Positions 45,840 through 54,638 of a stretch of DNA of 64,000 nucleotides are shown here, in pieces. Origin of the DNA: Phyllobacterium myrsinacearum (lineage in GTDB: Bacteria > Pseudomonadota > Alphaproteobacteria > Rhizobiales > Rhizobiaceae); the NCBI RefSeq assembly GCF_014138285.1, contig NZ_JACGXN010000006.1, positions 124,001 to 188,000 on the forward strand, given 5' to 3'. Position 1 is the first letter of the stretch. Each line of letters starts with the position of its first letter. Position numbers and translations under genes: made by a program. The notes under the pieces were generated by a model that saw only the letters and a list, made by a program, of their open reading frames with translations, was not told the origin of the DNA and made no database searches.

Positions 45840-46865
45840 GTGACAGATCACGCTGCCACTCTTGAAAGTCTGGGATGGTCCGAGTTTTTTGGCGATCAGC
45901 TTGAATCTGAGGATTTCGATCTCGTCCCAATGCGCATTTCCATGGTTCATCGCGCGCGCCTGGCTGCGATCTCTCAAGCAGGCGAGGTCAGATTGACTCT
46001 TTCGACTGAGACCAATACTGCCGATTTTGCTGTGGGGGATTGGGTGCTGGCCCATGCTGACACTCATTTGTTGCAACGCCGTCTGAACCGTAAAACATTG
46101 CTGTCGCGCCGCAGGGCGGGGAATGGTGTCAATCAACTTGCGGCTGCCAATGTCGATACTCTGTTTATCGTCGCGTCTTGCAACGCCGATTTTAACTCTG
46201 CCCGGCTGGAACGATATCTCGCCTTGGCAAATGAAGCCGGAACCAATCCGGTCATCGTCCTGACCAAGGCTGACACCACGTCAGATGCCGGGGAATACGA
46301 ACGTCAAGCCGCAGCGTTACAACGCGGGTTGGACGTCGTTGCCCTTAACGCCCGTTCTGCTGATGCTGCAATCGCATTGGCTCCCTGGTGTGCAGCGGGG
46401 CAAACTGTGGCGCTGGTCGGTTCATCGGGTGTGGGAAAATCGACGCTGGTGAACACGCTGGCTGGTCCCGATCAGGTATTGCCCCAGCTGACAGGTGCCA
46501 TCCGCGAACACGATGCCAAGGGTCGTCACACCACCACCTCACGGTCTCTGCATGCTGTTTCAGGCGGTGGCTGGGTAATTGATACGCCAGGAATCCGCAC
46601 GATGCAGGTCAGTGATGCGGGGTATGGTATCGATATGCTGTTCGCGGAAATTACGGAACTTGCGCCTCTTTGCAGGTTTCGCGATTGCACCCATGCCCAT
46701 GAACCGGGCTGCGCAGTACAAGCCGCAGTGGCTGCAGGTTCGCTGGATCCTGAACGACTGGCTCGCTGGCAGAAATTGCGGGAGGAAAACCGTGAGAATA
46801 CGCCTGAGCAAGGCCGATCGCCGCGAGGCGGAAATTCCATGCCCAATCGTAGAGGCAGACATTGA
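45840..46865 (+). CDS. rsgA: RsgA, ribosome small subunit-dependent GTPase
   Basis: A 341-aa circularly permuted GTPase that assists late maturation of the 30S subunit. The start is uncertain: GTG at 45840 gives the usual family N-terminus (SLGWSEFFGDQL), while TTG at 45771 adds 23 residues. The OB-fold occupies the first ~95 residues. The permuted GTPase order is visible: VILTKADT (G4) comes before VALVGSSGVGKSTLVNTL (G1) and then VIDTPGIRTM (G3). The C-terminal zinc motif is LCRFRDCTHAHEPGC. Two late residues of the frame reach into a region antisense to nothing known. Stress or growth control is not readable. Confidence 0.92.
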   Translation: MTDHAATLESLGWSEFFGDQLESEDFDLVPMRISMVHRARLAAISQAGEVRLTLSTETNTADFAVGDWVLAHADTHLLQRRLNRKTLLSRRRAGNGVNQLAAANVDTLFIVASCNADFNSARLERYLALANEAGTNPVIVLTKADTTSDAGEYERQAAALQRGLDVVALNARSADAAIALAPWCAAGQTVALVGSSGVGKSTLVNTLAGPDQVLPQLTGAIREHDAKGRHTTTSRSLHAVSGGGWVIDTPGIRTMQVSDAGYGIDMLFAEITELAPLCRFRDCTHAHEPGCAVQAAVAAGSLDPERLARWQKLREENRENTPEQGRSPRGGNSMPNRRGRH

Positions 46866-46947
46866 ACGATTCAACGATACCCTTTGCTACCCGCATATTG
46901 CGAGCGGGCGGCAGTATCACCGGTTGGGCACCGGGAGAAAGATCGCA

Positions 46948-47382
46948 TCAGCGAGATGCACTTGGCGAATATTGCCAAGGATCAACGCACGCGACACCAA
47001 GCGGTTCGAAATGAGCGACATTGCGTGTGACGACCTGCAGGCCATGTTCCAATGCAGTCGCAGCAATCATTGCATCTGCGGATGGGCGCCTGTCCGAAGT
47101 GGGGAGCATGCCTGCGCGAATTGCAATATCAAGATCGAACGGAATAATACGGCCTGTGAAGCTGGTTAGAACGATTTCGCTCAGCCATTTTTCCAGATCG
47201 GATGCAAAAATTGGGTCCTTTTTTTGCTCACGCTGGATGCCGAATTTGATTTCCATGATTGTAACCGACGAAAGGGCCGCATCTTCTACGTCGAATTCCC
47301 GCATAAAATGCTGAAACGCCTCACTCTGTTTTTCTGGTCTTCTCGCGGCAGATATGACGTTTGTATCCAGTAAAAAGGGCAT
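46948..47382 (-). CDS. VapC-type PIN-domain toxin
   Basis: A 144-aa type II toxin with a PIN RNase fold. The first acidic residue is in FLLDTNVISAARRP (Asp6). The others are in SVTIMEIKFGIQ (Glu), PFDLDIAIRAG (Asp) and RRPSADAMIAATALEHGLQVVTRNVAHFEP (Asp), giving the complete Mg-binding acidic set, so the enzyme looks intact. Its start codon overlaps the stop of the antitoxin gene by 1 nt. VapC-like toxins cleave specific tRNAs or other RNAs; the target here is unknown. Confidence 0.92.
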   Translation of the reverse strand: MPFLLDTNVISAARRPEKQSEAFQHFMREFDVEDAALSSVTIMEIKFGIQREQKKDPIFASDLEKWLSEIVLTSFTGRIIPFDLDIAIRAGMLPTSDRRPSADAMIAATALEHGLQVVTRNVAHFEPLGVACVDPWQYSPSASR

Positions 47383-47636
47383 TAGAATTCAACATCCCGG
47401 CCATCGAGGTCCACACGGGCGGGATCAAATTCTTTATCGCTGATTGGGCTTGGATCTCGCAGAGCCTCGAAAAGACTCTTCGGTTTCTTCCAGTGCGCTT
47501 CAAATTCAGCGTAACGCACGAGCACGTAACTTTCCTGCCCATGGTCGGTTATTACCACGGGCCCCTCGTTGGCTTCCTTCTTTGCTCGACTCGGATTCTG
47601 ATTGAAGGATGCACTGGACATGTAGGACATTCGCAT
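47382..47636 (-). CDS. Phd/YefM-type antitoxin
   Basis: An 84-aa antitoxin partner of the PIN toxin. The N-terminus ASFNQNPSRAKKEANEGPVVITDHGQESYVLVRY is the Phd/YefM DNA-binding fold, and the acidic C-terminal tail (KEFDPARVDLDGRDVEF) should wrap the toxin. The start at 47636 has CGGAG upstream; internal ATGs at 47630 and 47621 are alternatives. A 30-bp dyad 11 nt upstream is the likely autoregulatory operator. Confidence 0.88.
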   Translation of the reverse strand: MRMSYMSSASFNQNPSRAKKEANEGPVVITDHGQESYVLVRYAEFEAHWKKPKSLFEALRDPSPISDKEFDPARVDLDGRDVEF

Positions 47637-47647
47637 GAGTGACTCCG

Positions 47648-47677
47648 TGTAGTATATTTCTAGATAAATATACTACA
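47648..47677 (-). promoter_or_regulatory. Operator dyad of the toxin-antitoxin operon
   Basis: Perfect 12-bp inverted arms TGTAGTATATTT and AAATATACTACA are separated by 6 nt and lie 11 nt upstream of the antitoxin start. The AT-rich core could also serve as the -10 region, as expected for an autorepressed type II module. Confidence 0.8.
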
Positions 47678-47820
47678 TTCTGCGCGATTTCAAGATGGAA
47701 ATCGGCATATCGGCGTCTTGCGAAGCCATTTGCTGCCGGGAAATCAAGTTTGAACCGGATTCCACCGGTTGGTTGACTGGGTTGTTTTAAAGGGCATCCA
47801 AGTTCAGTGTTGGTGCGCAC

Positions 47821-48189
47821 TCATCCCAGCATCTCGAGTTGGCGTGCGAGCTGCTGCACACGCTGCTGTGCTGTGGATGCCGTGGCCGTCGCGGACTGCA
47901 ATCTTTGCAATATGACGGCGCGGTCTTCCCCAACACTTTCATTCGGTCCCGAGCCCATACCGGTCAAAAGCCAGACCGGAGTAACCGCCAGAATTCCTGC
48001 CATCATTGCAAGGCGGTTCGAACGCGGAGCAGCTCGATCGCGTTCCCAGGATTTCCAAGTTGACGTTGCAACGCCCAACTGGCTGGCCGCTTGTGCGGAT
48101 GATATTTGCATATATTCACGAGCGAGCGAGATACGCCCGCCCAATGTGTCATCTTGAGTAAAGTCGTTGCCCGAAGTTTGGTGAAACAT
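47821..48189 (-). CDS. XRE-family helix-turn-helix regulator
   Basis: A 122-aa protein. The ATG at 48189 has a perfect AGGAGG 5 nt upstream; the longer frame to 48291 is not supported. The HTH is at residues ~18-75: GGRISLAREYMQISSAQAASQLGVATSTWKSWERDRAAPRSNRLAMMAGIL, a Cro/C1-type domain. The C-terminus ends in a short coiled-coil-like segment (QRLQSATATASTAQQRVQQLARQLEML) suited to dimerisation. It lies between a toxin-antitoxin pair and proX, with no evident target. Similar small regulators occur widely in Rhizobiales chromosomes. Confidence 0.85.
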   Translation of the reverse strand: MFHQTSGNDFTQDDTLGGRISLAREYMQISSAQAASQLGVATSTWKSWERDRAAPRSNRLAMMAGILAVTPVWLLTGMGSGPNESVGEDRAVILQRLQSATATASTAQQRVQQLARQLEMLG

Positions 48190-48317
48190 TGATGCCTCCT
48201 GGTTTCGTGAGGAATACCCTTTTCCTTCACGTGTTCGTGCGAGTGCACGTAAGCAGCACTCAGCACGAAACAGATCGTTGGGGATTGCCACGCCGTTGGC
48301 TCGGTCTGTGTAAGATA

Positions 48318-49190
48318 TTAATTCGATCCGTCGAGCCAGGCTTTCACCTGCTCTGGATGATCAGTGATGTATTTGTCGACAGCTGCGTCATAGGATGTTT
48401 CCTGGGCTTCAAACATTGCAGCTTCCAGGTCGTTGATAGGCAGGTTTATGCGCGACAGGAACTTGGCCACTTTCGGATCGTCTTCCTTCAGCCCCTTGCG
48501 GCCGATGACATCGACATGCTCCGCCTCGCCCAGTGATCCCTTGGTGTCTTCAAGATAACGCAGGTTATACTTGCCGAACATCCAATGAGGACTCCACGAC
48601 GTAGCAACAAACCACTTTTGTGATCGCGTTGCTCTTTCAACCGATGTCAGCATTCCTGCTTCACTGGAGATCTGCAGCTTGTAGTCCAAGCCATAGTCTT
48701 TAACGGCTTTTTCGGACAATCGGGTAAGACCCGCGCCAGGATCGATTCCTTGAATGGTGCCACCAAGCTTTTTCATTACATCGGGTTTCTTGAGATCTTC
48801 GATGGTGCTTATTGCATCTGCGGGAATATAGGTTGGCACGACCCATCCGAGCTTGGCACCCGTATATACTGTTCCCAGAGTCTCGACCTTATCTTTCACC
48901 CGCGCATAATAATCCGCATGGGTTTCAGGCAGCCAGGCCATCATCATCGCGTCCAGATCACCGCGAGCAACACCCTGATAAAGTGGGGCGACGTCAGTCT
49001 GTACCAGATCGACCTTGCGGCCAAGCTTATCCTCTATAAGTTTTGCTGCGAGCTTTGTGACAAACTCTGCGTCGGACCAGGCGGCCCAGCCGAGCTTGAC
49101 CGGCTTGGCCTGCTCATTGGCAAAAGCTACCGTCGAAAGCGACGCTGCAAGGATGGCAGCCAATCCTATTGATACTATTTTGCGGAACAT
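48318..49190 (-). CDS. Glycine betaine ABC transporter binding protein, ProX/OpuAC-like
   Basis: A 290-aa periplasmic binding protein. The Sec signal (MFRKIVSIGLAAILAASLSTVAFA) is cleaved after residue 24. The mature protein has KLGWAAWSDAEFVTKLAAKLIEDKLG, VDLVQTDVAPLYQGVARGDLDAMMMAWLPETHADYY and FVATSWSPHWMFGKYNLRYLED. Tryptophans in these blocks form the aromatic cage for quaternary amines in this family. AGGAGAACCT precedes the start. It is the third gene of a proV-proW-proX operon. Betaine or choline are both possible ligands. Confidence 0.9.
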   Translation of the reverse strand: MFRKIVSIGLAAILAASLSTVAFANEQAKPVKLGWAAWSDAEFVTKLAAKLIEDKLGRKVDLVQTDVAPLYQGVARGDLDAMMMAWLPETHADYYARVKDKVETLGTVYTGAKLGWVVPTYIPADAISTIEDLKKPDVMKKLGGTIQGIDPGAGLTRLSEKAVKDYGLDYKLQISSEAGMLTSVERATRSQKWFVATSWSPHWMFGKYNLRYLEDTKGSLGEAEHVDVIGRKGLKEDDPKVAKFLSRINLPINDLEAAMFEAQETSYDAAVDKYITDHPEQVKAWLDGSN

Positions 49191-49232
49191 AGGTTCTCCT
49201 TATTGTTTTAGTGAATATGGCCAGGAGCGGCC

Positions 49233-50144
49233 CTATTTTTGATTTTGCACAAGGGGCTCAAAGGATGATTGTATGCCCTTGCGCGACCTCTTGCTGAATG
49301 CTGGGAAGCCAAACAGCTTGGGGCGTTTCTTGCCAAAACTCTGGGTTATGCGATCCAGGATGACAGCTAGGATAACGACCGCCAGTCCGCCTTCAAATCC
49401 GGTGCCGATGTCCAGTCTCTGGATGCCCGTTAGTACGGTATTACCCAGACCGCCGGCGCCGATCATGGACGCGATGACAACCATTGAAAGTGAGAGCATG
49501 ATTGTCTGATTAATACCCGCCATTATCGAGGGCATGGCATTGGGAACCTGTACCTTGGTCAATAACTGCATCCGCGTACAGCCAAACGCCAGGCCAGCTT
49601 CGACAAATTCACTATGAACTTGTCGAATACCAAGATTGGTAAGGCGCACGACCGGGGGCATGGAAAAGATGACCGTGGCAATTGTGCCTGGCACTGCTCC
49701 GAGCCCAAAGAACATCGCTGCGGGAATGAGATACACGAAGGCTGGCATTGTCTGCATCAGATCGAGCACAGGGCGCACCGTTGAAGCCACAGTGTCGTTT
49801 CTCGCCATGGCTATGCCGGTGGGAATTCCGATAAGAACAGCAATCAGGGTTGCCGCAATCACCAGCGCTAATGTTTCTATCATGCTTGGCCAAAGTCCCA
49901 TGTGGCCAACGAGCCAGAGGGAGAGCACCGTGAACACAGCAAAGCTTAAACCAACGCGCCACAGTGCAACGACAGCCAGTAACGCAATTCCGGCCGGCTG
50001 CGGGATGAAAAGTAACCCACCCTCAATGCCATCGGTAACAATGCCGATAATCATCGCAATCGTGTCGAGAGCGGGTGTAAAATGGTCCAGAATAAAATTG
50101 ACGGTGGTATCGGCGCCTCGGCCGACGCTAAAGTCGAAAGACAT
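49233..50144 (-). CDS. Glycine betaine ABC transporter permease, ProW-like
   Basis: A 303-aa inner-membrane permease from the ATG at 50144 (a TTG at 50156 is the alternative). Several hydrophobic helices surround the canonical permease segment IPTGIAMARNDTVASTVRPVLDLMQTMPAFVYLIPAAMFFG, a ProW/OpuAB hallmark, and the EAA-like loop VEAGLAFGCTRMQLLTKVQVPNAMPSIMAGI. It lies between the ATPase and binding-protein genes. Confidence 0.92.
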   Translation of the reverse strand: MSFDFSVGRGADTTVNFILDHFTPALDTIAMIIGIVTDGIEGGLLFIPQPAGIALLAVVALWRVGLSFAVFTVLSLWLVGHMGLWPSMIETLALVIAATLIAVLIGIPTGIAMARNDTVASTVRPVLDLMQTMPAFVYLIPAAMFFGLGAVPGTIATVIFSMPPVVRLTNLGIRQVHSEFVEAGLAFGCTRMQLLTKVQVPNAMPSIMAGINQTIMLSLSMVVIASMIGAGGLGNTVLTGIQRLDIGTGFEGGLAVVILAVILDRITQSFGKKRPKLFGFPAFSKRSRKGIQSSFEPLVQNQK

Positions 50145-50158
50145 GAGAATATCCAATT

Positions 50159-51391
50159 TTAATGCGCGCGATCAAGCACTTCAAGGAGGGAGGATTTGCT
50201 GATCGATCCGACATATCTCTTCTGTTCGTCGATCACAGGGACGGGCCAACGGCTGTCAGCCACCCGGCCCATCACATCAGACAGCGACTCATTGGCAAGG
50301 ATTGGATCAATGTTCCGCAGGAATGCGCTGCGATAAGGATCGGCGTCACCGGCATTCACCTTATCGAGCAGAGATTCCAGGCTGATCATGCCCAAATATT
50401 CCTTTCGAGTACCTATGATGATTGCCACATCACGATCGTCCTGTTGCATGCGACCGAGCGCAACAGGCGCAGCCACTCCTTGTCTGTCAAAGATTGTGAT
50501 CTGATTGTTACGAGCAACATCGCGCGCCTTGAATACGTGCGAAACGTCCACATTGCGAAAGAAGGAGCGAACATAGTCATTGGCGGGTCTAAGGATAATC
50601 TCATCAGGGGTGCCAATCTGGATAATCCGGCCATTTTGCATGATGCAAACCCGGTCGCCGATACGAATGGCTTCATCCAGGTCGTGGCTCACGAACACTA
50701 TGGTTCGGCTGTGTTCAGCCTGAAGACGTATAAGTTCGTCCTGCATTTCGGTCCGGATCAGCGGATCCAATGCCGAGAAGGCTTCATCCATCAGAAGGAT
50801 GGTCGGTTCACTCGCTAGCGCCCTTGCCAGACCTACACGTTGTTTCATGCCGCCCGATAGTTCATCGGGGCTGCTTGTAGCATAGGCTTCGAGCCCGACC
50901 GCCTTAAGGGCAGCCAGAGCTTTGACGTTGCGCTCGCTCTCGCCAACTCCGGCCACCTCCAGTCCAAAGGCAGCGTTATTGATGACATTGCGGTTTGGCA
51001 GCAACGCGAATGATTGGAAAACCATACTCATATCGCGCCGACGCAATTCGATGAGTTGGCGATTAGACATTTTCGTTATGTCGGTGCCATTGATCTCGAT
51101 ACTGCCGGCAGATGGCTCGATCAGGCGATTGAGAAGGCGAAGCAGCGTAGATTTACCTGAGCCCGACAGACCCATGATGACGAATATCTCACCTTCACGA
51201 ATTTCGAGGCTGGCATCATTGACACCGATCGTACTGCCCGTTTCGGCATATATGTCTGCCTTCTGCTTGCCTGATCGCGAGAGGGCGAGTGCCTTATCGG
51301 GTTTTTTACCAAAGACTTTGAAGACATTCTTGATGCGAATTTTGACATTTGCGGAGAGGTTTTTATCGTCGATTCTTGTATCTGATATCAT
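50159..51391 (-). CDS. Glycine betaine ABC transporter ATPase, ProV-like with CBS domains
   Basis: A 410-aa ATPase, first gene of the operon. The ATG at 51391 is preferred to a TTG 6 nt upstream. Walker A is GLSGSGKSTLLRLLNRL, the Q-loop VFQSFALLPNRNVINNAAFGLE, the signature LSGGMKQRVGLARAL and Walker B ILLMDEAFSALDPLIR. After ~residue 280 a tandem CBS module follows, which in OpuA and related importers senses ionic strength. Osmotic control is therefore likely. The upstream region carries a TTGTGT...ACACAA dyad. Confidence 0.92.
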   Translation of the reverse strand: MISDTRIDDKNLSANVKIRIKNVFKVFGKKPDKALALSRSGKQKADIYAETGSTIGVNDASLEIREGEIFVIMGLSGSGKSTLLRLLNRLIEPSAGSIEINGTDITKMSNRQLIELRRRDMSMVFQSFALLPNRNVINNAAFGLEVAGVGESERNVKALAALKAVGLEAYATSSPDELSGGMKQRVGLARALASEPTILLMDEAFSALDPLIRTEMQDELIRLQAEHSRTIVFVSHDLDEAIRIGDRVCIMQNGRIIQIGTPDEIILRPANDYVRSFFRNVDVSHVFKARDVARNNQITIFDRQGVAAPVALGRMQQDDRDVAIIIGTRKEYLGMISLESLLDKVNAGDADPYRSAFLRNIDPILANESLSDVMGRVADSRWPVPVIDEQKRYVGSISKSSLLEVLDRAH

Positions 51392-51830
51392 GGGCAATGT
51401 TCAACGTGCGACTGCAGTTGAAAATCTCCTTCGTTTGGCTCGCAAAAACGATCCGCTTGAAATCCAGTTGTGTATGTCACACAAATAGAACGTAAGCGGC
51501 TCAAAATCGCTGCTTTAAGGAATAAATCGAGCATAAAATGCGGGATTTAGCGTAAACGCCCAAAGGGATTGGACTTGGCCGACTGTAAGTCGCATGGCCT
51601 AGTATTCTAAAAGCGACAATAACATATCGAGTTGCAGAAGTCCACCGCTTGTGACGGGATATCCTTGTGCGCGCTGCAGCTTGCGTCCGTTTGCGTTCTG
51701 GTCGGCTGGTGCAGCTATCCTAATCTGCCTTCTCTGAAGGGCCCTTCCGGCACGTTGATTTCAGTGCCATGCAATGACACTTTTGGCCCTCGATGAAAAA
51801 TGGCCCGCGTGATGCAATGGAGAGACGTCC
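51392..51830. other. Intergenic region upstream of the proVWX-like operon
   Basis: These 439 nt should contain the promoter of the leftward transporter operon and lie downstream of the DMT pair. Apart from the dyad at 51468-51484 and a 12-bp palindrome GAAGGGCCCTTC near 51736 I see no structure and no credible gene. Confidence 0.4.
51468..51484. promoter_or_regulatory. 17-bp dyad upstream of proV-like gene
   Basis: TTGTGT and ACACAA flank 5 nt, about 80 nt before the ATPase start. This could be a regulator site for the betaine importer, but short dyads of this size also arise by chance. Confidence 0.35.
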
Positions 51831-52298
51831 TCACTCAGTTAATGTGACGTCCGCCTTTTGCGGCGTACCGGCGCCCTTTCCCCGACGTCTGCTAATCGTC
51901 ATTCCGCCGAGTATGAGGGCTACTCCAAAAGTACTGGCCCACAATGAAGCTGGAGCAGATTGCAGGAAATCAAGTATGACTCCTGACACCATCTGTCCTC
52001 CGATGATGAGCAGCGCAGTGTTAACCGCACCTATGCGTGAGATTGCCCAACTGCCCGCAGCAACGAAAATAACGCCGACCGGTCCACCAAGATAGGCGTA
52101 CCAAGGCGCATTGCCAGCACCGGAGGGAAGGAGTCCGCCGACAAAGAAACCAAGGACCGTTAGAATTGCAAAGCCCACGGCATGATTCCAGAATGATGCA
52201 ACAAGCGGCGAGGTCGACATGCTGAGCCGCCCGTTGAGCTGACGGCTTACGCCAACGAGTACCCCCGCAAGACAAGCCAGAAGGATGAACAGCGTCAT
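51831..52298 (-). CDS. DMT family transporter, DUF606/YdcZ-like, subunit 2
   Basis: A 155-aa membrane protein with about five hydrophobic segments (TLFILLACLAGVLVGVSRQLNG, FWNHAVGFAILTVLGFFVGGLL, YLGGPVGVIFVAAGSWAIS, TALLIIGGQMVSGVILDF and ASTFGVALILGGMTIS). The R-Q-L-N-G motif after helix 1 and AYLGGPVGV are typical of the DUF606 half-size drug/metabolite transporter family. Its ATG overlaps the stop of the previous gene by 4 nt, supporting this start and suggesting that the two form a heterodimer. Substrate unknown. Confidence 0.82.
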   Translation of the reverse strand: MTLFILLACLAGVLVGVSRQLNGRLSMSTSPLVASFWNHAVGFAILTVLGFFVGGLLPSGAGNAPWYAYLGGPVGVIFVAAGSWAISRIGAVNTALLIIGGQMVSGVILDFLQSAPASLWASTFGVALILGGMTISRRRGKGAGTPQKADVTLTE

Positions 52299-52780
52299 AC
52301 GCCGCCTCGGCCAAACAGGATGATGAGAGCACTTCCAGAAATGACCAGGCCGAGCGCGGCCATGTCGCGTACATCCGGTCGCCGTTTTGGAAGACCGAAC
52401 AATCCCCACCGGTCGGCAGCGACACTAAAGACGACTTGGCCTGCCAAGCCGAGGGCCAACGTGCCTGAAAGCGCAAGGGGCGAGTTCACCGTGGTCGACG
52501 TTAGAATAACCGTGGCGGCGCCAGACAATCCACCGAGATAGGCCCAAAGCGGTGCGCCGGACGCTTTCACTCGATTGCTGATGCGCCCGCGATAGAAGAT
52601 TAAGAGAAGAATGATTGCCGCGACGGTGCCCGTGCCATGAGCAGTCCAGGATGCGAACAGGGCATTGCCATAATGTGCGAGTTCACCATTGAAATGCACC
52701 ATCAGGGTTAGAAGGCCACCCGTACCAAAAGCGGCGATGAAGTGGGCGGGATTTGAACTGCTTGCTGCTTCGGTGGTCAT
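52295..52780 (-). CDS. DMT family transporter, DUF606/YdcZ-like, subunit 1
   Basis: A 161-aa partner of the preceding half-transporter, starting at 52780 behind AAGGACG. Hydrophobic segments include FGTGGLLTLMVHFNG, GTVAAIILLLIFY, WAYLGGLSGAATVILTSTTVN, ALSGTLALGLAGQVVFSVAADRWG and LGLVISGSALIILFG. The NGELAHYGNALFASWTAHGTG block corresponds to the RQLNG region of its partner. Paired half-size DMT proteins usually work as antiparallel heterodimers. Confidence 0.82.
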   Translation of the reverse strand: MTTEAASSSNPAHFIAAFGTGGLLTLMVHFNGELAHYGNALFASWTAHGTGTVAAIILLLIFYRGRISNRVKASGAPLWAYLGGLSGAATVILTSTTVNSPLALSGTLALGLAGQVVFSVAADRWGLFGLPKRRPDVRDMAALGLVISGSALIILFGRGGV

Positions 52781-53185
52781 TGTACCGTCCTTGCCCAAAA
52801 ACTAGGTCTGTCGATCTTCTCCTCAGCCTGCCACGAAGTCCGCCGATAAGGAATTGGATTTCAGAAAGCTGCCTACCAACCGAATACTGGTAGCGTGTAA
52901 CTGACACAAGCGCTTGAACACTGCGTCATCCTTACAGCTCATGTTTTTGCTGTCCCCCGCCGTTCCAATGTTCCGCAATTCTCCACGAGAGACAGATCAC
53001 CAAACAATGCTGACCGCACTGCGCGCAAATAGGAGCGAGCTATTTTTCCTGCAGGAACGGTGTGCTTGCAATGAGAGTCTTCAGCTCCGCAGGGTACCCA
53101 TTTGCAGTATTTATATATGGATTAATTATTGACATATGAGTCATCTGAATTTAATTCCTTTGTTGGGGAGAACTGGAGGAGACTA
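52781..53185. other. Divergent intergenic region before the MFS gene
   Basis: These 405 nt separate the DMT pair from the MFS gene. The right end is AT-rich and contains the MFS promoter listed at 53129-53157. No gene is apparent in the rest. Confidence 0.45.
53129..53157 (+). promoter_or_regulatory. Predicted promoter of the MFS transporter gene
   Basis: TTGACA (53129-53134), a 17-nt spacer and TAATTC (53152-53157) lie 28 nt before the start codon at 53186. Confidence 0.55.
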
Positions 53186-54496
53186 ATGATCAATAGTGCC
53201 GCTGCGGATTCAGCTGTAAAAAAGGCAACATGGAGACTGTTGCCATTTCTTGGATTAATGTTGGTTTTGAACTTTCTGGACCGGGCTAATGTCGGCTTTG
53301 CAAAGAATGCTTTTCAGGCCGATACGGGCATTTCAGACGCTGCCTACGCGTTTGGGGCCGGCATTCTTTATATTGGATATGCCGCCTTCGAAGTGCCAAG
53401 CAACCTTATACTCCAGCGCGTAGGAGCCAGGTTCTGGCTGGGGCGGATAATGATAACGTGGGGGATTGTGTCGGCTTGCATGGTCTTCGCGCATGACGCT
53501 ATGACTTACTATATCATCCGATTTTTACTGGGAGTATGCGAAGCTGGTTTCTACCCGGGTGTACTTCTGTATCTCACCTACTGGTTCCCGGCAAAACAGC
53601 GGGCGCGAGCTACAGGTCTGTTCTATCTGGGCGTTCCCTTTTCACTCGTTATCGGAAGTCCATTATCCGGCTGGCTTCTTACCCATCACAATGTGCTGGG
53701 TTTGACAAACTGGCAATGGATGTTTGCCGTGGAGGGCCTGGCAGCCACTGTGGTTGGTGTTGTGGCTCTGTTTTTCCTGACGAGCAAACCCAGCCAGGCA
53801 AGTTGGCTGACTGACGAAGAGAAACACGCGCTGACCAACACGATTGAGTTGGAGGAGCTGGGGAAACTGGACACAGTTCGTCATACTGCACTTGGGGTCT
53901 TGAGAGACTGGCGTGTTTTAACGTTTGTTGGAATTTATCTGTTTATCCAGATAGGTGTTGGTCCTCTCACGTTTTATTTTCCCGCCCGGCTGGGAGCAGC
54001 CATCGGCAATGGTGTTGATGTGAGTGTCGGGCTTCTTTTGGCGTTACCTTGGCTATGTGCGTTGATTGCAACCCGCTTCTTCACGGTCTTTGCGGACCGC
54101 CGTGATAATCACCGTCTGGTATGCATTTGCATGATAACAAGCGGCACCATAGCGTTGGGCGTAGTCGGTTTGACAATGAATCCAGTTATAATGGTCATTG
54201 CAGCCTGCGTGGCGGTATCCGGCCTTGCGGCATCTCAACCCGTTTTTTGGAGCCTGCCAACCCGGTATCTCGGTGGAATAGGAGCAGCGAGCGGGATTGC
54301 ATTTATTGTTGCATTGGGAAATCTCGGCAGCTTCGCGTCCCCCCAGATCAAAGCCTACATTGATAATTTGACCGGAAATGGTGATGCAGGCTTCTACGTA
54401 CTTTCTGCCTTGAGCTTTCTGGCTGTGATTTTGCTGATTCTACTCCGTCCGGGCGCCGGGCAGCTTTCCGCAGCAGTCAGTAAAGTGACCAAATGA
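53186..54496 (+). CDS. MFS transporter, anion:cation symporter (ACS) group
   Basis: A 436-aa twelve-helix permease. The start at 53186 has GGAGGAGACTA upstream. Helix 1 ends in FLDRANVGFAKNAFQADTGISDAAYAFGAGILYIGYAAFEVPSNLILQRVGAR, the signature of the phthalate/tartrate/glucarate-type ACS family. LLGVCEAGFYPGVLLYLTYWFPAKQRARATGLF carries the conserved MFS loop, and a DRRDNHRL motif sits between the halves. ACS permeases take up organic anions with protons. No catabolic genes adjoin it, so the substrate is open. Confidence 0.9.
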   Translation: MINSAAADSAVKKATWRLLPFLGLMLVLNFLDRANVGFAKNAFQADTGISDAAYAFGAGILYIGYAAFEVPSNLILQRVGARFWLGRIMITWGIVSACMVFAHDAMTYYIIRFLLGVCEAGFYPGVLLYLTYWFPAKQRARATGLFYLGVPFSLVIGSPLSGWLLTHHNVLGLTNWQWMFAVEGLAATVVGVVALFFLTSKPSQASWLTDEEKHALTNTIELEELGKLDTVRHTALGVLRDWRVLTFVGIYLFIQIGVGPLTFYFPARLGAAIGNGVDVSVGLLLALPWLCALIATRFFTVFADRRDNHRLVCICMITSGTIALGVVGLTMNPVIMVIAACVAVSGLAASQPVFWSLPTRYLGGIGAASGIAFIVALGNLGSFASPQIKAYIDNLTGNGDAGFYVLSALSFLAVILLILLRPGAGQLSAAVSKVTK

Positions 54497-54638
54497 TACT
54501 AGCGGATGGGCTTGGCGAGAGAATGCCGAGCTCATTCGGCTTTCATGCCCGGGATGCAGAGATCGTTTCAGTCATTGTACGTTTCATGCAGCAAACGGGA
54601 ATATCGAACCATTGAAATGCTGAGATCAGGCATTCCCG